64,000 nt of DNA from Sedimenticola sp. (GTDB taxonomy: Bacteria; Pseudomonadota; Gammaproteobacteria; Chromatiales; Chromatiaceae): the NCBI GenBank assembly GCA_026992075.1, contig JALXAM010000010.1, forward strand, positions 1-64,000, written 5' to 3'. The position numbers and the translations under genes were made by a program. Positions 1 to 6,310 of the stretch are shown in pieces. A model generated the notes under the pieces. The model did no database searches. It was not told the DNA's origin and worked only from the letters and a program-made list of their open reading frames with translations. Each line of letters opens with the position of its first letter. The stretch's first letter is position 1.

Positions 1-184
1 AGCCGGCGGTGCCGCAGGCGCCGCAGTTGGTGGCGGGGAGCAGCTCCTCCACCTCGTCGATGCGTGGATCCTCGAAGACCCACAGCTTGCGGTTGGCGAA
101 GGCGAGAATGCCCGCCAGTACCAGGCCGAGAAGTGCCATGAAAGCGACGGTGACGCCGATGAGGGTGAGATCGAATGACTCCAT
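1..184 (-). CDS. RnfB-like ferredoxin subunit, 5' end only
   Basis: Only the first 61 codons are present; the gene runs off the left edge. The peptide starts with an N-terminal membrane helix (about residues 6-28), followed by an acidic linker and the motif NCGACG. That is the beginning of the four-cysteine FeS domain of RnfB, the ferredoxin subunit of Rnf-type membrane electron transport complexes. The start is the ATG at 184-182, with an AGGGG stretch upstream. It is divergent from the LysR gene at 323, with an AT-rich spacer and a palindrome between them. Without the rest of the gene I cannot tell a true RnfB from another membrane-anchored FeS protein with the same N-terminus. Confidence 0.7.
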   Translation of the reverse strand, partial: MESFDLTLIGVTVAFMALLGLVLAGILAFANRKLWVFEDPRIDEVEELLPATNCGACGTAG

Positions 185-256
185 CCGGGGCCCCTGCCAA
201 AAACCGTGTTTCTTGTAATGGAAAAACTAGGCAGAGGCGAAATATTCATCAACCAA

Positions 257-285
257 ATATTTTGAATTTGTTATATTCAAAATAT
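257..285. promoter_or_regulatory. Perfect 11-bp inverted repeat in a divergent promoter
   Basis: Two 11-base arms (257-267 and 275-285) are exact reverse complements separated by 7 bases. The site sits in the AT-rich spacer between the rnfB-like gene and the LysR gene. It contains T-N11-A spacings, as in LysR-family operators, and a TATAAA-like -10 overlaps its right arm. The likeliest role is an autoregulatory operator bound by the adjacent LysR protein, controlling one or both divergent genes. The palindrome is seen in the sequence; its binding partner is inferred. Confidence 0.6.
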
Positions 286-322
286 AAATAAAGAAACGGG
301 GGCGGCTGCCGCCACCTGGGCC

Positions 323-1288
323 ATGGCCAGGGACACCAGATCACAGCTCTACTACAAGCGGAATCGCCTCAAACAGTTGCGCGCCTTCTGCACCGCGGCC
401 AAAACCGGCAGCATCTCCCGTGCGGCCGAGCTGCTGTTCCAGAGCCAGCCCACGGTGACGCTCCAGATCCAGGCACTGGAGCGGGAAATGGACCTGGTGC
501 TGTTCGAACGCCGGGGACGCAAGCTGGTGCTCACGCCGGAGGGCAGGGTGCTGCATGAGCTGGCGCAGCCCCTGGTGGACGGCATCGACGGCCTGGAGCA
601 GGAGTTCCATGCCCGTTACGGGCGTCTCGACGGCGGTGAGCTGCACATCGCCGCCGGCGAGTCCACCACCCTCTACATCCTGCCCGACTATGTAAAACGG
701 TTTGCCGAGACCTATCCCGGGGTTGAGATCAAGCTGCACAACGTCACCGGCCGGGATGGAATGGCCATGCTGCGGGCCGACGAGGCGGACCTGGCGGTGG
801 GTTCCATGCTGGAGGTGCCGGACGACATCGTCTACCACCCCACCTTCTCCTACAGCCCGGTGCTCATCACCGCGCCCGACCATCCCCTGGCGAAGAAGGA
901 GCGGGTGACCTTGGAGGATATCTGCCCCTACGGCCTCATCCTGCCACCGCGCCACCTGGCCACCTGGCGTTTCCTGGAGCTGGTCTTCAAGCAGCACGGG
1001 CTGGAGTTTCGGGTCTCGTTGGAGGCCGGTGGATGGGAGATCATCAAGAAATACGTGGCGCTGGGGCTGGGGGTCTCCATCGTCAGCGGCATCTGCCTCA
1101 CCGGCGGGGAGGCGCTCGCCTGCCACCCGCTGGACGAGTGGATCCCCAAGCGCTCCTACGGCGTGGTGGTGCGGCGGGGCAAGTTTCTCAGCCCCCAGGC
1201 GCGGGCCTTCATCGAGATGATCGATCCCGCCTTTTTTGCGTTCCAGAAAAAAGAGGCCGCCAGGGAGGCGGCCCCGGAAGGGAGATGA
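323..1288 (+). CDS. LysR-family transcriptional regulator (CysB-like)
   Basis: This 321-aa protein has a standard LysR layout. A winged helix-turn-helix occupies roughly residues 15-75 (SISRAAELLFQSQPTVT is the recognition region), followed by a periplasmic-binding-protein-like effector domain with the ESTTLYILPDYVKRF and LGLGVSIVSG segments typical of the family. The first 14 residues precede the usual LysR start, so initiation a few codons downstream is possible. It is divergent from the rnfB-like gene, and the palindrome at 257-285 is a natural operator. The effector is unknown; CysB relatives sense sulfur or nitrogen metabolites. Downstream it meets the DUF302 gene tail to tail, 16 bp away. 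Confidence 0.88.
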   Translation: MARDTRSQLYYKRNRLKQLRAFCTAAKTGSISRAAELLFQSQPTVTLQIQALEREMDLVLFERRGRKLVLTPEGRVLHELAQPLVDGIDGLEQEFHARYGRLDGGELHIAAGESTTLYILPDYVKRFAETYPGVEIKLHNVTGRDGMAMLRADEADLAVGSMLEVPDDIVYHPTFSYSPVLITAPDHPLAKKERVTLEDICPYGLILPPRHLATWRFLELVFKQHGLEFRVSLEAGGWEIIKKYVALGLGVSIVSGICLTGGEALACHPLDEWIPKRSYGVVVRRGKFLSPQARAFIEMIDPAFFAFQKKEAAREAAPEGR

Positions 1289-1304
1289 AGAGAAATTTTT
1301 GGGA

Positions 1305-1694
1305 TCAGGCGCCCAGTTCGGCCACCACCTTTTCCAGTATCGCCTTGGCCTCGCTGGCCACGGCTTTCACTTCCGGATCCTTGGACAGCCCCAGCACTGG
1401 CACTGGATCCATGAAGCTCACCACGGTCTTGCCGTCTTGCTCGTACAGGACGAAGGTGCAGGGCAGCAGGGTGCCCGCATTGGCCTCGGCGCTGATCACC
1501 CGGTCCGCCAGCTTGGGGTTGCAGGCCCCGTAGATGTGATAGGGCGGGATCTCCTTGCCCATCTTGTTCTTGAAGATGGCCTGCACGTCCACGTCGCTCA
1601 CCACACCAAGATGGTGTGCCATGAGAGTCTCCTTCACCTTCTCCAGCGCCTGGTCGAAGGGGAGGTCCAGGGTGACGTTCATTTCGTAGCTCAT
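1305..1694 (-). CDS. DUF302 domain protein
   Basis: This 129-aa soluble protein matches the DUF302 pattern: an N-terminal segment resembling PFDQALEKVKETL, a central ACNPKLA motif and the downstream TLLPCTFVLYEQ strand. DUF302 proteins are small alpha/beta proteins of unknown biochemical role, common in sulfur-oxidising and environmental bacteria. The ATG at 1694 is preferred because GAGG lies about 10 bases upstream; the open frame continues further upstream but without family resemblance. It is divergent from tpx. No signal peptide is visible. Confidence 0.8.
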   Translation of the reverse strand: MSYEMNVTLDLPFDQALEKVKETLMAHHLGVVSDVDVQAIFKNKMGKEIPPYHIYGACNPKLADRVISAEANAGTLLPCTFVLYEQDGKTVVSFMDPVPVLGLSKDPEVKAVASEAKAILEKVVAELGA

Positions 1695-1783
1695 GTTCTC
1701 AATCCTCGTTGTTGTCTGCGTCCAGAAGTATAGTGTCGGGAAAGGGACAGCGGCATTGAAAACCATCAAGCAGGCGATACGGC

Positions 1784-1789
1784 TATAAT
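1784..1789 (+). promoter_or_regulatory. Candidate -10 box for tpx
   Basis: A perfect TATAAT lies 37 bases upstream of the tpx start. No good -35 hexamer is found at 16-18 bases, so it may need an activator. Weak, single-element evidence. Confidence 0.35.
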
Positions 1790-1826
1790 CCTCTGGCGAC
1801 ACAATCACGCCAACGAGGAGAAGGAC

Positions 1827-2327
1827 ATGGCTACCGTTACCCTGCAGGGCACCGAGATGCACACCAATGGCGAGCTTCCCGAGGTGGGCTCCGATGCCCC
1901 CGATTTCCGCCTCACCAACGGCGAACTGAAGGATGTTGGCCTGGCCGATTTCGCCGGCAAGAAGCGGCTGCTCAACATCGTGCCCAGCCTGGACACCCCC
2001 ACCTGCGCCGAGTCGGCGCGCAAGTTCAACGAGAAGTTCACCGGCCGCGACGACGCCGTCTGCCTGGTGGTTTCCGCCGACCTGCCTTTCGCCCAGGGGC
2101 GCTTCTGTTCCACCGAGGGGTTGGAGAACGTGGTACCCCTCTCCATGATGAAGAGCAAGAAGTTCGCCAAGGACTATGGCGTGCTCATCACCGACGGCCC
2201 GCTGGAGGGCTTGGCGGCGCGCGCCATCGTCATCGTGGACGAGAATGGCAAGGTGATCTACACCCAGCTGGTGAAGGAGATCGCCGACGAGCCCGACTAC
2301 GACGCGGCCCTGGCTGCCTTGGGTTGA
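1827..2327 (+). CDS. tpx: Thiol peroxidase Tpx
   Basis: This 166-aa atypical 2-Cys peroxiredoxin reduces hydrogen peroxide and organic peroxides using thioredoxin. The peroxidatic cysteine is C60 in the motif PSLDTPTC, and the resolving cysteine is C94 in GRFC, the spacing seen in Tpx. Full length for the family, with no signal peptide, so cytoplasmic or trapped in the periplasm by another route. A GAGGAG ribosome-binding site precedes the ATG. It stands alone between the divergent DUF302 gene and a repeat-containing spacer. Confidence 0.95.
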   Translation: MATVTLQGTEMHTNGELPEVGSDAPDFRLTNGELKDVGLADFAGKKRLLNIVPSLDTPTCAESARKFNEKFTGRDDAVCLVVSADLPFAQGRFCSTEGLENVVPLSMMKSKKFAKDYGVLITDGPLEGLAARAIVIVDENGKVIYTQLVKEIADEPDYDAALAALG

Positions 2328-2456
2328 GTTGGAAGGGTGCATAGGCCGGGCTTTCGTCAGACAGGATGCGTAATTCAGTTCAAACGCTTTCGCGGGGCCG
2401 GCAACCGCCCTTTCAATGCCTCTGGTCGTTCTGTCTGGTGGAAGGCTCGAAACCCT

Positions 2457-2581
2457 CGTAGGTTGGGCAAAGGAGCGTCAGCGACGTGCCCAACAAGGCA
2501 GACGGCAGGCAAAGCGTAGCGTGCCCAACGAGGCGGCGGAAGGATGTCGGGCACGGCGCCGTGCGCCTTTGCCCGACCTAC
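2457..2581. repeat. Palindromic repeat, family A copy 1
   Basis: The ends are imperfect inverted copies: GTAGGTTGGGCAAAG at 2458-2472 and CTTTGCCCGACCTAC at 2567-2581, with further inverted GTGCCCAAC/GGGCAC segments inside. Related copies occur at 4366-4447 and 9782-9854. Such REP- or MITE-like elements are common in gammaproteobacterial spacers. It lies between tpx and the 3' end of the kinase gene. Confidence 0.75.
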
Positions 2582-2610
2582 ATAAAGGCCTGTGGAAAAG
2601 GCGAGGCTGA

Positions 2611-4320
2611 TCAGCCCGCCAGGAGATAGAGCAGCACCAGGTTCCCCAGTGCCAGCAACGCCGCCAGCCCTTTCCAGAAAGCGAGAGGATTGCGCTCCAG
2701 CAGCGGTTGGCCCGTGGTCTCCAGGAAGGCGGGGTTGGGTTTCGAAAGGTCGTAGAGAAACTCCGAGAGGGTGTCGTACCGTTTCGACGGATCGGGGTGC
2801 ACCGCCTTGCGCAGGGCGCCGTCCACCCAGGGCTGGATCTGCGGGTTCCAGCGGCGGGCGGAGATGTAGCTGCGCCGCTTGCGTGCCGACCGCTGGCTGT
2901 CGTGCTCTCCATAGGGCAGGTGGCCGGTGAGCAGCTCGTAGGCGATGACTCCCAGGGAGTAGATGTCGGAACGGTTGCTGCACTGGCCTTCGAAGCATTC
3001 GGGGGCGCCATAGTCCAGGGTGGCCTGTGGGGTGTCCCGGTCGTAGCTGCTGGCGATCTCGGCGGTGCCGGCCACCCGGGTGGAGCCGAAGTCGATGATC
3101 TTCAGGGTGCCGTTGCGGTCGATGAGAATGTTCTCCGGCTTGAGATCGAGATGGATCATCTCCAGCCGGTGGAAGGCGCGCAGGCCGTCGGCGATCTGCT
3201 GCAGGAATTCCCGCGCCTTGTTGATATGAGTCTGCGGATGGTCGTCTATCCACTGGCGCAGGCTCTGTCCCTCCACGTATTCCGAGACGTTGTAGAGAAA
3301 GCGCCGGCGCGGCGTCTCCAGCACCTTGAGCACGTGCGGGTTGTTGATGCGCCGTCCCACCCACTCCTCGTGGAGAAAGGCTTCCAGGAAGGCGGGATCG
3401 TCCCGGTAGTTCTCCGAGGGTACCTTCAGGATCACCTTTTCGCCGCTCTTTTCATCCCGCGCCAGGAACACCTCGCTGCGCTTGGAGGCGTGCAGCTCGC
3501 GCAGCAGCTCGTAGCCGTCGAGCTTCATGCCAGGCTGCAGGGGCGGCGGGAAAGGCAGCTCGGTGATCTTCTGCAGTATGTCGTCCTCGGTCTGTTCGGG
3601 CAGCGAGAGCACCCGCAGCAGCTGGCAAGTGACATTGTCGTGGCTGCCGCTGGTGAGCGCCTCTTCCATGATGCGCTGGGCGCAGGCCTGGAGGTTGTCG
3701 CCGTGTTCCTGCAGAAGCTGGCGTAACCGGTTGTCTGTGAGATAGCCGGTGACCCCGTCGGTGGTGAAGAGGAAGAGGTCGCCCGGCTCCACCGCCAGGG
3801 TGCGGTAGTCGATGTCCACGTGGGCGTCGATGCCCATGGCGCGGGAGAGAAAGTCGCGCTCCTTCGACACCCAGACGCGGTGGTCTCGGGTGAGCCGCTC
3901 CAGCTCGCCGTCACGGAACAGATAGAGGCGGGAATCGCCCACGTGAAAGAGGTGGGCGGTGGTGGACTTGATCACCAGCCCGGTGAAGGTGGTGACCATG
4001 CCCCGGGCCGAATCGTAGCGCATCTGCCCCTGGGACCAGAGCCAGCGGTTGAGGGCGCCCAGCACCTTGGTGGCGGCGGTCTTCACCGTCCAGGAGTCCG
4101 GGGTGCTGAAATAGTCCTCCAGGAAACCCTTGACGCAGAGCTGCGCCGCCTCCACGCCCCCCTCGGAGCTGCTCATCCCATCGCAGATCGCCGCCGCGAT
4201 GCCTTTGTTGCGCAGTGCGGTTTCGCTACGCGGAACCAGCGCATCCGCCGCGTCGGCATTCTCGGCCTTGTCGCCTTTCTCGCTGGCGGCGGCGTAGTCG
4301 ATGGAGAGTTTGCTGGCCAT
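2611..4320 (-). CDS. Bifunctional PP2C-type phosphatase / Ser-Thr protein kinase
   Basis: This 569-aa fusion has an N-terminal PP2C phosphatase (about residues 1-250; metal-binding ICDGMSS, HVGDSR, TTDGV and SHDN motifs) and a C-terminal Hanks-type kinase (about 280-540). Kinase residues are present: K299, the catalytic loop HLDLKPEN with D392, and DFG at D410. A single C-terminal helix (about 545-567) anchors it in the membrane. This architecture is found beside nitrate transporters in nitrate-assimilation loci, as in Pseudomonas where it lies between nasA and nirB. It follows nasA on the same strand after 141 bp that contain a palindromic repeat. ATG 4320 was chosen because the conserved domain starts there; the frame stays open to 4386. 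Its substrate is unknown. Confidence 0.88.
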   Translation of the reverse strand: MASKLSIDYAAASEKGDKAENADAADALVPRSETALRNKGIAAAICDGMSSSEGGVEAAQLCVKGFLEDYFSTPDSWTVKTAATKVLGALNRWLWSQGQMRYDSARGMVTTFTGLVIKSTTAHLFHVGDSRLYLFRDGELERLTRDHRVWVSKERDFLSRAMGIDAHVDIDYRTLAVEPGDLFLFTTDGVTGYLTDNRLRQLLQEHGDNLQACAQRIMEEALTSGSHDNVTCQLLRVLSLPEQTEDDILQKITELPFPPPLQPGMKLDGYELLRELHASKRSEVFLARDEKSGEKVILKVPSENYRDDPAFLEAFLHEEWVGRRINNPHVLKVLETPRRRFLYNVSEYVEGQSLRQWIDDHPQTHINKAREFLQQIADGLRAFHRLEMIHLDLKPENILIDRNGTLKIIDFGSTRVAGTAEIASSYDRDTPQATLDYGAPECFEGQCSNRSDIYSLGVIAYELLTGHLPYGEHDSQRSARKRRSYISARRWNPQIQPWVDGALRKAVHPDPSKRYDTLSEFLYDLSKPNPAFLETTGQPLLERNPLAFWKGLAALLALGNLVLLYLLAG

Positions 4321-4365
4321 GGGGGTTACCACAGAGACGCAGGGGGGTTCACTCAGACAACCAGC

Positions 4366-4447
4366 GTAGGTTAGGCAAAGGCGCATGGCGCCGTGCCCAA
4401 CATTTTTCCCCTGTCTTGTTGGGGAGGCTTCGCTTTGCCCAACCTAC
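4366..4447. repeat. Palindromic repeat, family A copy 2
   Basis: Inverted ends GTAGGTTAGGCAAAG (4366-4380) and CTTTGCCCAACCTAC (4433-4447) match family A copy 1. The element fills most of the spacer between nasA and the kinase gene. It could form a hairpin in the mRNA and lower kinase expression relative to nasA (inference). Confidence 0.75.
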
Positions 4448-4461
4448 CAGAGCCGATTGTG

Positions 4462-5934
4462 TCATTTCACCTCGATCATCTGCACCGTACCGTCCGGCAG
4501 CACCTCGGCCATGGCCTTTTCCGGCTCTTCCAGGAATATGAGAATGAGCAGGAAGACGATACCGGACACGGCGCCGATGAACAGGAAGAACTGGTCATAG
4601 TCGATGAGCGAGTTGACGGTAAGAAAGAGCACCGCACCCACGTTGCCGAAGGCGCCCGCCATGCCGGCGATCTGGCCGGTCATGCGCCGCTGGATCAGGG
4701 GCACCATGGCGTAGACCGCACCCGAGCCGGCCTTGGAAAAGATCCCACCCACGATGGTCATGGCCACCACCATCCACACCGGCCAGCTCTTGTCCACCAG
4801 TCCCAGCACCAGGAAGGCGCCGGTGATGCCGGCGAAGACGATGATCAGCGTCAACTTGCGGCCGATGCGGTCTGACAGCCAGCCGCCGCCGGGACGGGCG
4901 AAGAGGTTCAGGAAGGGGTAGATCCCCGCCAGCAGCGCAGCGGTCACCTTGGATATGCCGAACCAGTCCACGTAGAACATGGCCAGCATGGAGACCACCG
5001 CCAGCTCGGTGCCGAAGGTGACCAAGTAGGCCCAATCCAGTATGGCCACCTGCTTGAACTTGTAGCGGTGCAGTTCGGGTACCGGCTTTTTCAGCACGTG
5101 GGCGTTCATGTGCCACACCTTCCAGCTCTGCACCAGGAAAATGATTCCCAAAATGCCGTAGATGATGTCTGCGGTGGCCCAGTCGATGAGCCCCATCTTG
5201 GCTGGGGAGAGCTTCCAGGTGAGCAGCCCCAGCGCAAGATAGAGAGGGATGTTCATCAGGATGTAGAGCACCAGGTCGCCACCGCTGGTCACCTCCATGG
5301 CGCCGGTCTTCTTGGGCTTGAAATAGGTGGAGCCCTTGGGGGTGTTGCGCACCGAGAAGTAGTAGAGCACCCCGTAGCCGATGGCCACCAGGCTGGCGAG
5401 GGTGAAGGCCCAACGCCAGCCATCTTCGCCGCCCACCCAGCTGGCGATGAAGGGCAGCGTCATGGCCGCGCCGGCCGAGCCGAAGTTGCCCCAGCCGGCA
5501 TAGATTCCCTGGGCGATGCCGGTCTGCTTGGCGGGAAACCACTCGCCGATCATGCGGATGCCCACCACGAAGCCGGCGCCGATGAAGCCGGACAGGAAAC
5601 GCAGCAGCGCCAGCTGCTGGTAACTGTCGGCCCAGGCGAAGGCGATGCTGATGGCGCCCCCAAGGATCAGGATGGCGCTGAACAGGATGCGGGGGCCGTA
5701 GGTGTCCACCAACATGCCCACCACGATGCGCGCCGGGATGGTGAGAGCCACGTTGAGGATCAGCAGCACCTTGGCCTGCTGATCGGTGAGTTCCAGGGAT
5801 TCCTTGATGAAGGGCATCATGGGCCCCAGCCCCAGCCACACCACGAAGGTGAGGAAGAAGGCGAACCAGGTGAGATGGAGGATGCGGATCTTGCCGCTGA
5901 AGGAGAACAGGTTGAGCTTGGTGTCCGTGGTCAC
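4462..5934 (-). CDS. nasA: Nitrate/nitrite transporter, MFS NarK/NasA family
   Basis: This 490-aa inner-membrane protein belongs to the nitrate/nitrite porter branch of the major facilitator superfamily. It has about 12 hydrophobic helices, the signature GIYAGWGNFGSAGAAM (first glycine-rich nitrate motif) and a second one near KAGSGAVYAMVPL; conserved arginines in TIPARIVVG and FARPGGGW fit nitrate binding. The start is GTG at 5934 with GAGGAG about 9 bases upstream. It opens an operon with the kinase/phosphatase and is divergent from nirB. A sigma-54 promoter matching the full consensus sits 46 bp upstream, so nitrogen-limitation control is expected. Its role here is most likely nitrate uptake for assimilation. 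Confidence 0.93.
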   Translation of the reverse strand: MTTDTKLNLFSFSGKIRILHLTWFAFFLTFVVWLGLGPMMPFIKESLELTDQQAKVLLILNVALTIPARIVVGMLVDTYGPRILFSAILILGGAISIAFAWADSYQQLALLRFLSGFIGAGFVVGIRMIGEWFPAKQTGIAQGIYAGWGNFGSAGAAMTLPFIASWVGGEDGWRWAFTLASLVAIGYGVLYYFSVRNTPKGSTYFKPKKTGAMEVTSGGDLVLYILMNIPLYLALGLLTWKLSPAKMGLIDWATADIIYGILGIIFLVQSWKVWHMNAHVLKKPVPELHRYKFKQVAILDWAYLVTFGTELAVVSMLAMFYVDWFGISKVTAALLAGIYPFLNLFARPGGGWLSDRIGRKLTLIIVFAGITGAFLVLGLVDKSWPVWMVVAMTIVGGIFSKAGSGAVYAMVPLIQRRMTGQIAGMAGAFGNVGAVLFLTVNSLIDYDQFFLFIGAVSGIVFLLILIFLEEPEKAMAEVLPDGTVQMIEVK

Positions 5935-5979
5935 TGTGGATGCTCCTCATGGATACAACTCGAATTTTCCGATAACGCT

Positions 5980-5995
5980 AGCAACATGCGTGCCA
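5980..5995 (-). promoter_or_regulatory. Sigma-54 promoter for nasA
   Basis: Read on the minus strand the site is TGGCACGCATGTTGCT, an exact match to TGGCAC-N5-TTGCW. The -12 base falls at 5981, predicting transcription from about 5969, some 35 bases before the nasA GTG. Confidence 0.82.
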
Positions 5996-6071
5996 TGGAT
6001 TTCTCCTCGTGCAAAACCTTGGGGTCCGGCAGGAAAAAGCCGGCTTTTTTCAAGTCTTCAGGAGATTGGGC

Positions 6072-6088
6072 TGCACCGTTTCGGAAAC
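6072..6088. promoter_or_regulatory. Weak second NtrC-like half site
   Basis: TGCACC followed after 5 bases by GGAAAC: one good NtrC half site and one poor one, 42 bp from the perfect site at 6114-6128. Paired NtrC sites are common in enhancers, so this may be the low-affinity partner. Confidence 0.35.
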
Positions 6089-6113
6089 GGATGATGAGGA
6101 CGAAAGGAGGTGG

Positions 6114-6128
6114 GCACCAGATTGGTGC
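6114..6128. promoter_or_regulatory. NtrC-type enhancer site
   Basis: GCACC-N5-GGTGC is a perfect palindrome matching the core of the NtrC consensus TGCACC-N5-GGTGCA. It lies between two divergent sigma-54 promoters, centred about 131 bp upstream of the predicted nirB start and about 152 bp upstream of the predicted nasA start. Those are ordinary enhancer distances. Confidence 0.72.
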
Positions 6129-6225
6129 GAGTTGCTCGGGTCGGAGATCTGTAAGGGCGGGAAATGTATCGCGAGGGGTTTTTAACCATTTGTAGGAAAA
6201 GCAAAAATTCTCGTATCCAATCAGT

Positions 6226-6241
6226 TGGCAAGAGTCTTGCT
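6226..6241 (+). promoter_or_regulatory. Sigma-54 promoter for nirB
   Basis: TGGCAAGAGTCTTGCT matches TGGCAC-N5-TTGCW with one mismatch and the correct GG-to-GC spacing. It predicts a start near 6252 and a 58-base leader before the nirB ATG. The leader contains a short hairpin (AGAG...CTCT, about 6274-6291). Confidence 0.78.
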
Positions 6242-6310
6242 TAAGGGTGCCGCAAGGTATCGACAAGAGTCCCGAAAGGCTCTGCAGCAAGTCCAGAAAG
6301 AGGAATCCCG

